34,827 nt of DNA from a bacterium (GTDB taxonomy: Bacteria > UBA10199 > JAIBAG01), in NCBI GenBank assembly GCA_019695305.1, contig JAIBAG010000024.1, forward strand, positions 1 through 34,827, in the 5' to 3' direction. The notes under the pieces were generated by a model. The model searched no databases, was not told the origin of the DNA, and saw nothing but the letters and a program-made list of their open reading frames with translations. The stretch's first letter is position 1; every line of letters begins with the position of its first letter. Of this stretch, positions 13,114-22,443 are shown piece by piece. Made by a program: the position numbers and the translations under genes.

Positions 13114-15006
13114 ATGGGTAAAGTATTTGAAAAAAGTCTTTCGGCAACAGCGAATGTGGCCTGGCATACATTTCAGGGTATTAATAAACTGTTCCCGCAG
13201 GGTAAGGCTAAAACGCCCAAATGGTCTGATAAACCTCTTCTTAAAAGTCATCAAAAAGTAAAGCCTACACTGGGTTGGCCTCGTGAAACCGATTCTCTCT
13301 GTCCGGGATGCGTAAAAGAAGTACGCGAGGCCATTATTAGCGGCAAAGAAGATATCAATATTTTGCGTACCGGCACACCGGGCGAAATTAAAGCCATGAT
13401 TGTTGAAAAAGATGGCAAGATCATGATGGTGAAAGATTGCCCCAAGCATGGTCATTTTGAAGATGTGATGTCGACCGACCCAAAGTTTTTAGCCAAGATG
13501 GAATCGCTTTTTCCTGGCAGCGATTTTTTTGCTCCCGATAATAAATTACGTAACCATGGTACCTCATCCATTAAATTTGGCCGTGGTTCGGTATTAACTG
13601 TAGATTTAACCAACCGTTGCAACATGATGTGTGAGCCTTGTTTTATGGATGCCAACCAGGTGGGTTATGTGCACGAGTTAGAGTTTAACGAAGTAAAACA
13701 AATTTTAAATAATGCTGTGAGTATTAAACCTCGTCGTCAATTGTCGGTTCAGTTTTCGGGCGGCGAACCTACTTTGTCGCCTCATTTTATCAATGGTATT
13801 AAGTACGCTAAAGAAGTGGGATACTTTTCTGTTCAGTGTGCCACCAATGGTATCAAGTTTGCCCAAGACCCTGCTTTTGCCCAAGAAGCCTATGATGCTG
13901 GTTTACGTATTGCTTATTTACAGTTTGATGGCGTTGGCAATGCTAATAATGAACACCGTAAAATTGGTAATTTGTTTGATATTAAACTGCGCGCAATTGA
14001 AAATTTATACAATGCTGGCGTAGATGTGGTGTTGGTAGTGACAGTAGTGAATACGGTTAACGATCATCAAATTGGCGAAATTTTTCGATTTGCCGTGGCT
14101 AATTCCGATAAAATTACTTTTATTTCTTTTCAACCGGTTTCGTTTACCGGACGTGACGAAGATATTAGCGATGCCGATCGCATGCGTATGCGTTATACAT
14201 TGGCTAATTTAGCGCACGATCTTAAAAAGCAAACGGGCATTACCGACCCTCATCGCGACTGGTTTCCGTTGTCGGCCGTGAGTGTTTTTTCAGATTTTGG
14301 CGATATGATTAGTGCCGAGCTTGATAAAGACTGGGGTAGTTTAAAATGCGGCTGTCATCCTAATTGCGGTGTAGGGACAGCTTTTTTTGTTAATAAACAA
14401 TCGAAAGAAAAGTTTTCTTTGGGAGCCGCTTTAGATATAGATCAACTTTTTAAAGATGTAGCCCTTATTAACGATAACAGCCGTTCTACTTTTTGGTCGA
14501 AAGTTCAAATTGTATTATCGCTATTGCGTAATTATGATGCCTCGCAAACTCCCAATTCGTTTAGCTTAAAACATTTATTGCAAAAGTTTGATAAGCAAAG
14601 CGGCGGTACTTTGGGCGGTGAATATGGTGTGGGTAAAGAACGTAAAAAAGATACATGGCTGCTCATGTTTGTGGCCGGGATGTGGTTTCAAGATTTATGG
14701 AATTACGATTTTAGACGCACCGAACGTTGTATTATCCCGTACGGCACGCAAGAAGGAGAAATTTCATTTTGTGCCTACAATACAGGGATTGGCTGGCGCA
14801 ATATCATCGAGCATTTTTATAAAAATGCCTCGGTAGGTGAATGGTATAAGGAAAAGGGCCGTCATGATGTTTATGCAAACGGCAAAGCGGTGGATATTGG
14901 TGCTTTCGACAATACCTTATCGGTTCCTGGAAAACCCTCGTATGACCCCACAGCAGCTATAAAAGAGAGTGTGCCCGAAAAGCAGGCGGTGGGATTTAAT
15001 GTATAA
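13114..15006 (+). CDS. Large radical SAM enzyme, resembling the tetraether lipid synthase (MJ0619/Tes) group
   Basis: This 630-aa radical SAM protein has at least three metal-site signatures. The N-terminal module has Cys63 and Cys66 (CPGC), then Cys109 and His112 (CPKHG). The SAM cluster is Cys169, Cys173, Cys176 (CNMMCEPC), followed by the GGEP motif at 216-219. A distal set is Cys412, Cys414, Cys418 (CGCHPNCG), with Cys539 (RRTERCIIPYG) and Cys553 (FCAYN) in the C-terminal part. This layout, with CPKHG before the core and CHPNCG plus a late C-x13-C pair after it, is what I recall of the MJ0619-like family. That family includes archaeal tetraether synthase, which couples two lipid tails by forming a carbon-carbon bond. 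The next gene is a CDP-alcohol phosphatidyltransferase 8 nt downstream, which supports a lipid role. The substrate is inferred, not shown. Confidence 0.8.
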   Translation: MGKVFEKSLSATANVAWHTFQGINKLFPQGKAKTPKWSDKPLLKSHQKVKPTLGWPRETDSLCPGCVKEVREAIISGKEDINILRTGTPGEIKAMIVEKDGKIMMVKDCPKHGHFEDVMSTDPKFLAKMESLFPGSDFFAPDNKLRNHGTSSIKFGRGSVLTVDLTNRCNMMCEPCFMDANQVGYVHELEFNEVKQILNNAVSIKPRRQLSVQFSGGEPTLSPHFINGIKYAKEVGYFSVQCATNGIKFAQDPAFAQEAYDAGLRIAYLQFDGVGNANNEHRKIGNLFDIKLRAIENLYNAGVDVVLVVTVVNTVNDHQIGEIFRFAVANSDKITFISFQPVSFTGRDEDISDADRMRMRYTLANLAHDLKKQTGITDPHRDWFPLSAVSVFSDFGDMISAELDKDWGSLKCGCHPNCGVGTAFFVNKQSKEKFSLGAALDIDQLFKDVALINDNSRSTFWSKVQIVLSLLRNYDASQTPNSFSLKHLLQKFDKQSGGTLGGEYGVGKERKKDTWLLMFVAGMWFQDLWNYDFRRTERCIIPYGTQEGEISFCAYNTGIGWRNIIEHFYKNASVGEWYKEKGRHDVYANGKAVDIGAFDNTLSVPGKPSYDPTAAIKESVPEKQAVGFNV

Positions 15007-15014
15007 CAAATAAT

Positions 15015-15785
15015 ATGCAACAAACGTTTCCCTGGGTTTCACTAGGTCCTCTTATTGCTTTTAACGTTCTTTTATTATGCACGGTGTTGGTTTTTCGTGG
15101 TGTGTATCGTAAGAGAGAGCGTTTAAAAGATGTTGAAGAGCGTTTTGAGTCAAAATTTTTAAGCCGTTGGATGAAAGAATACTGGTATTGGCTTACCGAA
15201 CCCATCGTACTCTTTTTAATAAAAATAAAACTCACTCCCAATAAAATTACCGGAATAGGTGTTCTTATCAGTTTACTTTCAGGTTATTTTTTTGCCGATG
15301 GCCGTTTTGGCCTGGGAGGATGGGTAATGATTGCCGCTGGTACTTTTGATATGTTTGATGGGCGTGTAGCGCGCATGACGGGTAAGGCGACGCATTCAGG
15401 AGCGTATTACGATGCAGTGATGGACCGGGTGTCGGAATCGGCTACCTTTTTAGGATTAGCGTACTATTACCGCAATTCGTGGGCTGTGGGGCTTGTTTGT
15501 TTGGCGTTAGTGGGTTCGTTTATGGTGAGTTATGCGCGTGCTAAAGGTGAGGCTGAGGGCGCCAAATACACGGGTGGTAGTATGCAGCGACCGGAACGTA
15601 TTGTCTATTTGGGTGTAGGTGCCATATTTATTCCTATCATTTCCTATTTTTTGGTAAAAATTCATCCCGGATTTAGCATTGATAATTTGTATCTTTTGCC
15701 TCTTGCTTTTGTAGCACTCATGACAGGACTGACTACCATTGACCGTATTACCAAGGTAATGGCACTTTTGGATAAGAAGAGGTAA
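15015..15785 (+). CDS. CDP-alcohol phosphatidyltransferase family membrane enzyme
   Basis: This integral membrane enzyme joins a CDP-activated lipid to an alcohol to make a phospholipid head group. The full family signature is present: Asp112, Asp115-Gly116, Ala119-Arg120, Gly129, Asp133, Asp137 (D-x2-DG-x2-AR-x8-G-x3-D-x3-D). About six hydrophobic segments surround it. The 256 aa are preceded by an N-terminal anchor (about residues 8-28) and a charged loop. The alcohol (glycerol phosphate, inositol phosphate, serine or other) cannot be read from the motif. It is co-transcribed with the radical SAM gene, suggesting a shared lipid product. The stop codon TAA is the first base triplet of a palindromic repeat (family B). 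Confidence 0.9.
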   Translation: MQQTFPWVSLGPLIAFNVLLLCTVLVFRGVYRKRERLKDVEERFESKFLSRWMKEYWYWLTEPIVLFLIKIKLTPNKITGIGVLISLLSGYFFADGRFGLGGWVMIAAGTFDMFDGRVARMTGKATHSGAYYDAVMDRVSESATFLGLAYYYRNSWAVGLVCLALVGSFMVSYARAKGEAEGAKYTGGSMQRPERIVYLGVGAIFIPIISYFLVKIHPGFSIDNLYLLPLAFVALMTGLTTIDRITKVMALLDKKR

Positions 15786-15895
15786 CCCCCTCCTGGCCTC
15801 CCCCTTACTCTAAGGGGGAGGGATATTCTTCCAAATTCTGTTAGTACGTACTCCTCCCTTAGAGTAAGGGAGGAGGCAGAGGTGGGTTACTCTTG
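15777..15895 (+). repeat. MITE-like inverted repeat, family B, copy 1
   Basis: The element has terminal inverted repeats: AGAGGTAACCCCCTCC on the left and, as reverse complement, AGAGTAACCCACCTC on the right. Each arm contains its own hairpin (CCCCCTTA-CTC-TAAGGGGG on the left, CTCCCTTA-GAG-TAAGGGAG on the right). The left end encodes the last residues and stop codon of the preceding gene. A second copy lies at 19625-19720. Confidence 0.82.
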
Positions 15896-15926
15896 AAATA
15901 ACAAAGAGACATGCTACAACAGAGTC

Positions 15927-17936
15927 ATGCCGCCGTTTAAACTTATCTCCAATTTCAAACCCATGGGGCACCAACCCCAAGCCATTAAAAAGCTTTCCGA
16001 CGGTGTTTTAAAAGGTCTGTCCCACCAAACATTATTGGGCGTAACGGGCTCCGGCAAAACCTTTACCATGGCGCATGTGATTGCCGAAACTAAAAAACCG
16101 GCTCTTATTTTGGCTCCCAATAAAACGCTGGCGGCGCAGTTGTATGCCGAATTTAAAGCGCTCTTTCCCGATAATGCCGTAGAGTACTTTGTGAGTTACT
16201 ACGATTACTACCAGCCCGAAGCTTATATCCCGCGTACCGATGTTTTTATCGAAAAAGATTCGGCCATCAATGAAGAAATCGACAAAATGAGACATTCGGC
16301 GACACGTTCGGTTTTAGAACGCAATGACGTGATTGTTGTGGCTTCGGTTTCGTGCATCTATGGTTTGGGATCGCCTGATGCCTATCAGGGAATGCTGGTG
16401 GATATTAAAAAGGGCATGTCGGTAGGGAGAACACATATTTTAAACAAGCTCGTGATGATTCAATATGAACGAAATGATGTGGATTTTCATCGCGGAACGT
16501 TTCGTGTGCGTGGTGATGTGGTGGAAATTTTTCCGGCTTACGAAGAAAACCGCGCTATACGTATGGAATTTTTTGGAGATGAGATTGATCAAATAAGTAT
16601 TGTGGATCCCTTGCGTGGCAAAACTCTTGAAAAAGTAGATCGCGTTGCCATTTATCCGGGGTCACACTTTGTGACTCCAAAATCACTTTTAGAAAAAGCC
16701 ATGATTAATATTAAGGCCGAACTAAAAGACAGACTCGAATATTTTAGAAAAGAAGGAAAGCTGGTAGAAGCCCAGCGTTTAGAGCAGCGTACCATGTACG
16801 ATTTGGAGATGATTGGTGAAATTGGTTTTTGTAAAGGGATCGAAAACTATTCACGCCATCTTACCGGCCGAGACCCAGGCCTGCCTCCGCCAACCTTGCT
16901 TGAATATTTTCCAAGTGATTTTTTACTGATGATTGATGAATCGCACATTGCTGTTCCGCAAATTGGTGGGATGTACAACGGGGATAGGGCGCGTAAAACA
17001 ACATTGGTGGATTACGGTTTCAGGCTTCCGTCGGCACTCGATAACCGCCCCCTTAAATTTGATGAGTTTGAAAAAATGATCAAACAAACTATTTATGTGT
17101 CGGCAACACCTGGAGATTACGAATTAAAGAATTCTAAAAAACAGATTGTAGAACAGCTGGTGCGTCCAACAGGACTTATTGACCCTGAGATTATGGTGCG
17201 TCCTGTTAAAAATCAGGTAGATGATTTGCTGATAGAAATTAAAAAAGTTATTGAAAAGGGCGAGCGTGTTTTGGTGACCACACTGACAAAGCGGATGTCT
17301 GAAAATTTAACCGAATATTACACGGGCGAAAAAATTAAGGTTAAATATCTTCATTCCGATATTGATACTATGGAGCGCATGGAAATATTGCGCGATTTGC
17401 GTTTAGGCGTTTTTGATGTGCTGGTGGGGATTAATTTATTGCGAGAAGGACTCGATTTGCCCGAAGTATCGCTGGTAGCTATTTTGGATGCCGATAAAGA
17501 AGGCTTTTTACGTTCCGAACGTTCACTTATTCAAACGTTTGGCCGTGCGGCGCGTAATTTAAATGGTCGTGTCATTTGCTATGCCGATAACCTAACGGGC
17601 TCACTTAAAAGAGCAATTTCCGAAACAAACAGGCGTCGAGAAATTCAAACCGAGTATAATAAGGAACATGGTATTACGCCTACCAGTATTACTAAAGAAA
17701 TTAGAGATGCTCTGCAAATTGCCAATGCTGATTATGTTGATTTAGACGTAGGGGCGCACGGCCGCACGCCCTTGCAGGATATTAGTCTGAAAGATATTCC
17801 TCGAGAGATAGAAAAACTTACAAAAGAAATGAAGGACCATGCTAAAAAGATGGAGTTTGAAGAAGCGGCCAATATACGCGACAAGATAAACGAACTTAAA
17901 AAGAGAGAGCTGGCCTTTAGCGGTATGGATGAATAA
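15927..17936 (+). CDS. uvrB: Excinuclease ABC subunit B
   Basis: This is the helicase-like damage-verifying subunit of nucleotide excision repair, which acts with UvrA and UvrC. Walker A GVTGSGKT is at about residues 38-45. The beta-hairpin that probes DNA follows as [12 protein letters not shown]. The DESH box sits in [10 protein letters not shown]. Helicase motifs continue ([29 protein letters not shown]). The C-terminal UVR domain (about 625-660, [16 protein letters not shown]) binds UvrC. At 669 aa it is full length. The start ATG lies 32 nt after a family B repeat. The stop overlaps the uvrC start by one base (TAATG). Confidence 0.97.
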   Translation: MPPFKLISNFKPMGHQPQAIKKLSDGVLKGLSHQTLLGVTGSGKTFTMAHVIAETKKPALILAPNKTLAAQLYAEFKALFPDNAVEYFVSYYDYYQPEAYIPRTDVFIEKDSAINEEIDKMRHSATRSVLERNDVIVVASVSCIYGLGSPDAYQGMLVDIKKGMSVGRTHILNKLVMIQYERNDVDFHRGTFRVRGDVVEIFPAYEENRAIRMEFFGDEIDQISIVDPLRGKTLEKVDRVAIYPGSHFVTPKSLLEKAMINIKAELKDRLEYFRKEGKLVEAQRLEQRTMYDLEMIGEIGFCKGIENYSRHLTGRDPGLPPPTLLEYFPSDFLLMIDESHIAVPQIGGMYNGDRARKTTLVDYGFRLPSALDNRPLKFDEFEKMIKQTIYVSATPGDYELKNSKKQIVEQLVRPTGLIDPEIMVRPVKNQVDDLLIEIKKVIEKGERVLVTTLTKRMSENLTEYYTGEKIKVKYLHSDIDTMERMEILRDLRLGVFDVLVGINLLREGLDLPEVSLVAILDADKEGFLRSERSLIQTFGRAARNLNGRVICYADNLTGSLKRAISETNRRREIQTEYNKEHGITPTSITKEIRDALQIANADYVDLDVGAHGRTPLQDISLKDIPREIEKLTKEMKDHAKKMEFEEAANIRDKINELKKRELAFSGMDE

Positions 17937-19633
17937 TGGAAATTTTGCCTGTCAATCAATTGTTAGCATCAAAAGTCTCGGAATTTCCGGCCAATCCTGG
18001 TGTGTATTTGATGAAGGATGCCAAAGGGAAAATTATCTATGTAGGTAAAGCTAAAAATTTAAAAAGCCGGGTAAAACAGTATTTGCCAGTAGAAGGCGAT
18101 GGCCGTTACCAGATTAAATTTTTAATGGAGCGGGTACAGGATATTGATTATCTGGTAACTGATACCGAGCAGGAAGCACTTCTCCTTGAAAACAGCCTTA
18201 TTAAAAAGCATAAACCCAAATATAATGTTTTTTTAAAAGATGATAAAACCTATATCAGTTTAAAGCTTACTCTCACACATCCTTTTCCGCGGCTAGTTGC
18301 TACGCGTAACGTAAAGAAAGATGGCTCTCTCTATTTTGGGCCGTATGTGAATGCGCAGGCATGTTACGAAACTGCCGATTTTGCCTATAAATATTTTATG
18401 CTGCGTACGTGCAGTGATCACGAGTTTTCTAACCGTTCGCGCCCTTGTTTGGAGTATCAAATTAAACGCTGTACGGCCCCATGTGTGGGGTATGTAACTG
18501 AATCGCAGTATGGGAAGCAGGTTAATGAAATTAAATTATTATTATTGGGAAAAAACGAAGAGCTGAAAAAGGAATTAAAAAATAAAATGCTTCTTTTATC
18601 GGAGCAGGAAAAATTTGAGGATGCGGCCCCTTTGCGTGATGCCTTAAATCATCTGGAACAACTGTTAGAAAAGCAAAAGGTAGTAAAACATACGGGTGAA
18701 AATCAGGACTACGTTACGCTATATCGTGAAAACGAGCAGGGGATGATTGCGGTACTCAGTGTTCGCAATGGTGATTTGGTCGATTCACACTACTATCCTG
18801 TTGTATCGGTAGAAATGGATACTGAAGTTTTGGGAAGTTTTATGAATCAGTATTATTTAACCACACCCTTTATTCCCAGCGAAATTCTGGTTTCTACAAC
18901 CATACCCGATGTGGAGGCTTTGCTTGAATTTTTGCGCGAAAAAAAGGGTAAAAAAGTGTGTGTGAGGAATCCTCAAAAGGGAGATAAAAAAGATTTGATG
19001 GAGCTGGCGCAAAAAAACGCTATTGCGCAGTTTGCCAGGAAGGTGCACAAAAAGTTTGAAAATACAGAAGCCTTATCAAGGCTTGAAAAGGCATTAGACT
19101 TAAAAAATCCCTTAAAGCGTATTGAGTGTTACGATATTTCCAATATTTCAGGAAAAAATCCAACTGGATCGCGTGTTACTTTTATAGAGGGCGAGCCTGA
19201 TAAAAATTTATATCGGCAATACAAGATCCGCTCGATGGATACACCCAATGATTACGCCATGATGATGGAAATGTTGATGCGTCGTTTTGATAAAGAGGAC
19301 ATTAATAATGAAGGGGATGCATGCCCAGATTTGCTGATAGTAGATGGCGGAAAAGGGCAGCTTGGTGTGGCGCTTGAAGTGTTAAAAGATTTAAATATTG
19401 AATCTGTTCCCGTGATAGGAGTGGCAAAGGGGCAGGGACAAGGAGTACGTGCCAAAGGTTTGTGGGATAATAAAAAGGAAGAAGAAATTTATTTGCCGGG
19501 TCGCAAGAACCCTGTGATTTTAAAGAGGGGATCTCCGGAACTGATGTTACTTCAGCGTATCCGTGACGAATCGCATCGGTTTGCACTTAAATATCATCGG
19601 AAGTTAAGGGATACGTTGAAGAAGAAGAGGTAA
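17936..19633 (+). CDS. uvrC: Excinuclease ABC subunit C, lacking the C-terminal HhH domain
   Basis: This is the dual-incision nuclease of nucleotide excision repair. The GIY-YIG domain (about residues 15-92, GVYLMKDAKGKIIYVGKAKN) makes the 3' cut. The UVR domain (about 205-240, EKFEDAAPLRDAL) binds UvrB. The RNase H-like domain (about 395-545, with ECYDIS and LLIVDGGKGQL) makes the 5' cut. The protein stops at residue 565, just after RDESHRFALKYHRKLR, with a short basic tail LKKKR. UvrC normally continues for about 50 residues with tandem helix-hairpin-helix motifs that bind DNA, and these are missing here. The stop codon belongs to a MITE-like repeat (19625-19720). uvrC is translationally coupled to uvrB. 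Confidence 0.95.
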   Translation: MEILPVNQLLASKVSEFPANPGVYLMKDAKGKIIYVGKAKNLKSRVKQYLPVEGDGRYQIKFLMERVQDIDYLVTDTEQEALLLENSLIKKHKPKYNVFLKDDKTYISLKLTLTHPFPRLVATRNVKKDGSLYFGPYVNAQACYETADFAYKYFMLRTCSDHEFSNRSRPCLEYQIKRCTAPCVGYVTESQYGKQVNEIKLLLLGKNEELKKELKNKMLLLSEQEKFEDAAPLRDALNHLEQLLEKQKVVKHTGENQDYVTLYRENEQGMIAVLSVRNGDLVDSHYYPVVSVEMDTEVLGSFMNQYYLTTPFIPSEILVSTTIPDVEALLEFLREKKGKKVCVRNPQKGDKKDLMELAQKNAIAQFARKVHKKFENTEALSRLEKALDLKNPLKRIECYDISNISGKNPTGSRVTFIEGEPDKNLYRQYKIRSMDTPNDYAMMMEMLMRRFDKEDINNEGDACPDLLIVDGGKGQLGVALEVLKDLNIESVPVIGVAKGQGQGVRAKGLWDNKKEEEIYLPGRKNPVILKRGSPELMLLQRIRDESHRFALKYHRKLRDTLKKKR

Positions 19634-19720
19634 CCCCCTCCAACTCCCCCTTAGCTTAAGGGGGAGAGCTTGCTTTCTCCTCCCCATAGACTAAGGGGAG
19701 GTTGGGAGGGGTTACTCTTG
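19625..19720 (+). repeat. MITE-like inverted repeat, family B, copy 2
   Basis: The left end AGAGGTAACCCCCTCC and the right end GGGAGGGGTTACTCTTG are inverted repeats. Inner hairpins CTCCCCCTTA/TAAGGGGGAG and CTCCCC/GGGGAG mirror those of the copy at 15777-15895. It fills the whole gap between the uvrC and tamA stop codons and supplies the last codons of uvrC. Confidence 0.82.
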
Positions 19721-19722
19721 TA

Positions 19723-22428
19723 TCAGAAGAAATATCCAAATGAAAAATGAAGACGGCCCTTATGTTCATTAGGTTTTCTGTCTAGAATAAAGCCATAATC
19801 TAAACGAATAGGGCCCACTGGTGTTACATAGCGCAATCCTACTCCGGCCGATTCACGAAAATGACTAAAAGACAAATCGTTAAAAGAATCACTTAAGGAT
19901 CCTGCATCAAAAAATCCTGCCAGGTATATAGAATCAAACACACGAGCCTGTAGTTCACCATTATAAATGATACTTGTTGTGCCACCTGAATCGTCAATGG
20001 CATCTTCATCAAAACCTCTTACTGTATCGTTGCCTCCCATAAAATAGAGTTTTGTAGCTGGAATACGAGGCGCATTGTGGATACGTAGAATTTTTCCCAA
20101 TCTAAAATTATTGACCAAAACAAATCGGTTCGCAAATCCTAGGTAATGAGCACCTTTAAATTCCAGGCGGTTAAAATTATTGGAAAGATTGGCCAAATCG
20201 GTATTAAACTCTGTAGATCCAATGGCATAAAGGCCACGATAGGGGTTGGCAAAGTTATCGCGGCTGTCGTAAGTGACAGAAATAGTATTTTCGGCAAAGG
20301 TGCTATCAAACAAATTGTCTTGAAGGGCTTGAACATTAGATTCGCTTTCAAAAATGTTAAATCGGGTTACTTGCGATTTTAATAATAAAGTCCAGTTTGA
20401 TCCAAAACGTTTAACAGTACCCAAAAAACCTCCAAAAGAGGTAGCGTTAAAATTGGTGTCATCTTCGTATTGAACAAAGTACTGGTTTATCAGGTTCCAG
20501 CTTGCACCAAAAATGCGAGGAGATGAAATTGTCATTTCGCCGCGTGATAATTCAAAACCGCCAACCCCCCTAAATTGAAGTTGCTTGCCCGATCCAAAAA
20601 TATTTTTCTTGGTTAAAATAAGTTGCCCCGATGCAAGTTTATCGGAATCGTAGCCAACCTGTACATCTGCTGTAATGCTTTTAGATTCTTGCAGTTTTAC
20701 CAAAATATCAATTGTGTCATGGGGTGTATCAATGTCAATGGGAGATACCCGTGCATAATCAAATATGCCCAAACGCTTTAAATAAAGTTGTCCATTAAGT
20801 AGCTTTTTATAGCGATATAAATCTCCGCTTTTGATGGTTAAAGCTTCTCTAATAACTCCTTCCTTCGTGATAAGATTACCTTCAATAATAATTTGCCCAA
20901 AACGGGCCTTGGGCCCCTCTGTGATATTAAATATAACATCTACTAAATGGGTTTTAGCGTTGGGTATTTTTTGAATGGAAATTTTAAAAAATGGATAACC
21001 ATGATTTGCGTAAAGCTCAGTTATTTTTTTTATGGCCTTATCAATCTTTTTTTGCCTAAATCCTTTTTTAATTTTAAGGCCACTTTCATCAATTAATATA
21101 TCGGTATTAAAGGCGTTGTTTCCTGTAATTGAAATGGAAGATATTTTATATTCAGGACCTTCATTTACCTTAATTTCTAAAACAGCCTGATCTTTGAAAG
21201 AGTTTCGTAATACACGCCAACTCAGAATGGTAGCGTCAAAATAACCTTCTGCTATATAAGCCTGTATTAATTGTTCTATATCAGTTTCAATATAACGTTC
21301 TTGGAAAAAACCTTGCCGAGTAATGGAATGGGTTTTGCTTTTAAAATTTTTGAGTAAATCTTTTTCCCCTACCTTTTTATTGCCCAAAACATCTACATCT
21401 TTTAGGCGTGTACGAGGGCCTTCCTCTATTTTAAATATAACAAAAACATTGTTGTCTTGTTTTTTTGTTTCGTCGGTTACGCTCACTTCCGAAAAACCGT
21501 TTAATTTGTAAAACTTTTCAATGTTATCGCGACTTCTTTCTATAGAAAAACGATCATACCCGCGCTCTTCAACAAAGGTAGTTAGTTCTTTTAGAGTGGC
21601 ATCTAAAAACCAGTGGTTGCCTTCAAATTTTAACTCAATATTTTTACGCTCATTAACGGTAATAACGGCATCTATTTTGCCCGTTTTTGGGTTAAAAACG
21701 GCTTCGTCAAGTGTAACCCTTGCTCTTACAAAGCCTTTATCAATATATTCTTGTTTAAGACGATCTATTTTTCTTTTAATTTTTTGATATGTATATTTGT
21801 AAAAAGAAAAGTATTTTCTTAGAATATAACGGGTAGATAAATATTCATTGCCGGTAATGGTTACTTCTCCCAAAGTAAAGGGATAGGTTTGGTGAATTTT
21901 TACTTTAAGGTTAACCACCTCATGCTTATGGTCGATGGTGGGTATGATAGAAACTTTAGTATTGTAGGCTCCGCGCTTTTCAAAAAATTCTTTAATGCGG
22001 CTTTCGCTTTCAATTAGCTTTTCTGCAATATAAGGTTCACCAGATTGGAGTAGAGAGAGTCGCAATATTTTTTTTGCTAAAAGTGGCATATGGCCAGAAA
22101 CCGATATTTTTCGAATAAGACGTGCCTCAACAATGTTTAAATTGACAGTTGCCAACGAGCCTTTTATGAGCTCGCTTCCTTCTACTTTTTCAAAAAGAGC
22201 TGTTTTTTTAAGACTTTCGGTAATGTCGCTTATTTTACCGGTTGTGTAAGGTTCACCTTCACGAGCGGGAATCAAAGCTCGTACTTCAATAGGTGTTAAT
22301 TTAATAAGGGAAGAGGTGATATTTATTTTTTTAAGCGTAAGAGGGGATGCATAAGCCGATACGCTTGCCAACATAAATACAATCAGTAATTGAAGTCTGA
22401 TTATTTTGCGCCATCCACTATCCACCAT
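19723..22428 (-). CDS. tamA: Omp85-family outer-membrane assembly protein, TamA-like, seven POTRA domains
   Basis: This is an outer-membrane beta-barrel protein that would insert or translocate other envelope proteins. A signal sequence (about residues 8-28, ending AYA) is followed by seven POTRA-like repeats by eye (about 32-103, 104-182, 183-262, 263-336, 337-424, 425-505, 506-583). Each ends in a short beta strand such as VIFNITEG. The 16-strand barrel fills 584-901, with the conserved loop-6 motif VRGF at about 803-806 and a C-terminal FSFGYFF. TamA usually has three POTRAs and BamA usually five. It lies 15 nt after tamB on the same strand, so TamA is preferred over BamA. The start ATG and residues MVDSGW come from dispersed repeat family A; I see no other start that keeps the signal peptide. 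Confidence 0.88.
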   Translation of the reverse strand: MVDSGWRKIIRLQLLIVFMLASVSAYASPLTLKKINITSSLIKLTPIEVRALIPAREGEPYTTGKISDITESLKKTALFEKVEGSELIKGSLATVNLNIVEARLIRKISVSGHMPLLAKKILRLSLLQSGEPYIAEKLIESESRIKEFFEKRGAYNTKVSIIPTIDHKHEVVNLKVKIHQTYPFTLGEVTITGNEYLSTRYILRKYFSFYKYTYQKIKRKIDRLKQEYIDKGFVRARVTLDEAVFNPKTGKIDAVITVNERKNIELKFEGNHWFLDATLKELTTFVEERGYDRFSIERSRDNIEKFYKLNGFSEVSVTDETKKQDNNVFVIFKIEEGPRTRLKDVDVLGNKKVGEKDLLKNFKSKTHSITRQGFFQERYIETDIEQLIQAYIAEGYFDATILSWRVLRNSFKDQAVLEIKVNEGPEYKISSISITGNNAFNTDILIDESGLKIKKGFRQKKIDKAIKKITELYANHGYPFFKISIQKIPNAKTHLVDVIFNITEGPKARFGQIIIEGNLITKEGVIREALTIKSGDLYRYKKLLNGQLYLKRLGIFDYARVSPIDIDTPHDTIDILVKLQESKSITADVQVGYDSDKLASGQLILTKKNIFGSGKQLQFRGVGGFELSRGEMTISSPRIFGASWNLINQYFVQYEDDTNFNATSFGGFLGTVKRFGSNWTLLLKSQVTRFNIFESESNVQALQDNLFDSTFAENTISVTYDSRDNFANPYRGLYAIGSTEFNTDLANLSNNFNRLEFKGAHYLGFANRFVLVNNFRLGKILRIHNAPRIPATKLYFMGGNDTVRGFDEDAIDDSGGTTSIIYNGELQARVFDSIYLAGFFDAGSLSDSFNDLSFSHFRESAGVGLRYVTPVGPIRLDYGFILDRKPNEHKGRLHFSFGYFF

Positions 22429-22440
22429 TCACCATTCACT
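22411..22440 (-). repeat. Short dispersed repeat, family A, copy 3
   Basis: On the minus strand it reads AGTGAATGGTGAATGGTGG then ATAGTGGATGG, related to 1848-1879 and 5561-5590. It provides the tamA start codon (ATGGTGGATAGTGG gives MVDSG). Confidence 0.68.
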
Positions 22441-22443
22441 TTC

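Noticed and set aside
17582-17589. GCCGATAA matches inside genes (uvrB here; also 11588 in the VanZ gene, about 23175 in tamB, about 34280 in the OmpA-domain gene)
   Set aside because: They lie within coding sequence and I noticed no GCAACTT element at the proper distance. GCC-GAT-AA is a common codon string (Ala-Asp) in this genome.
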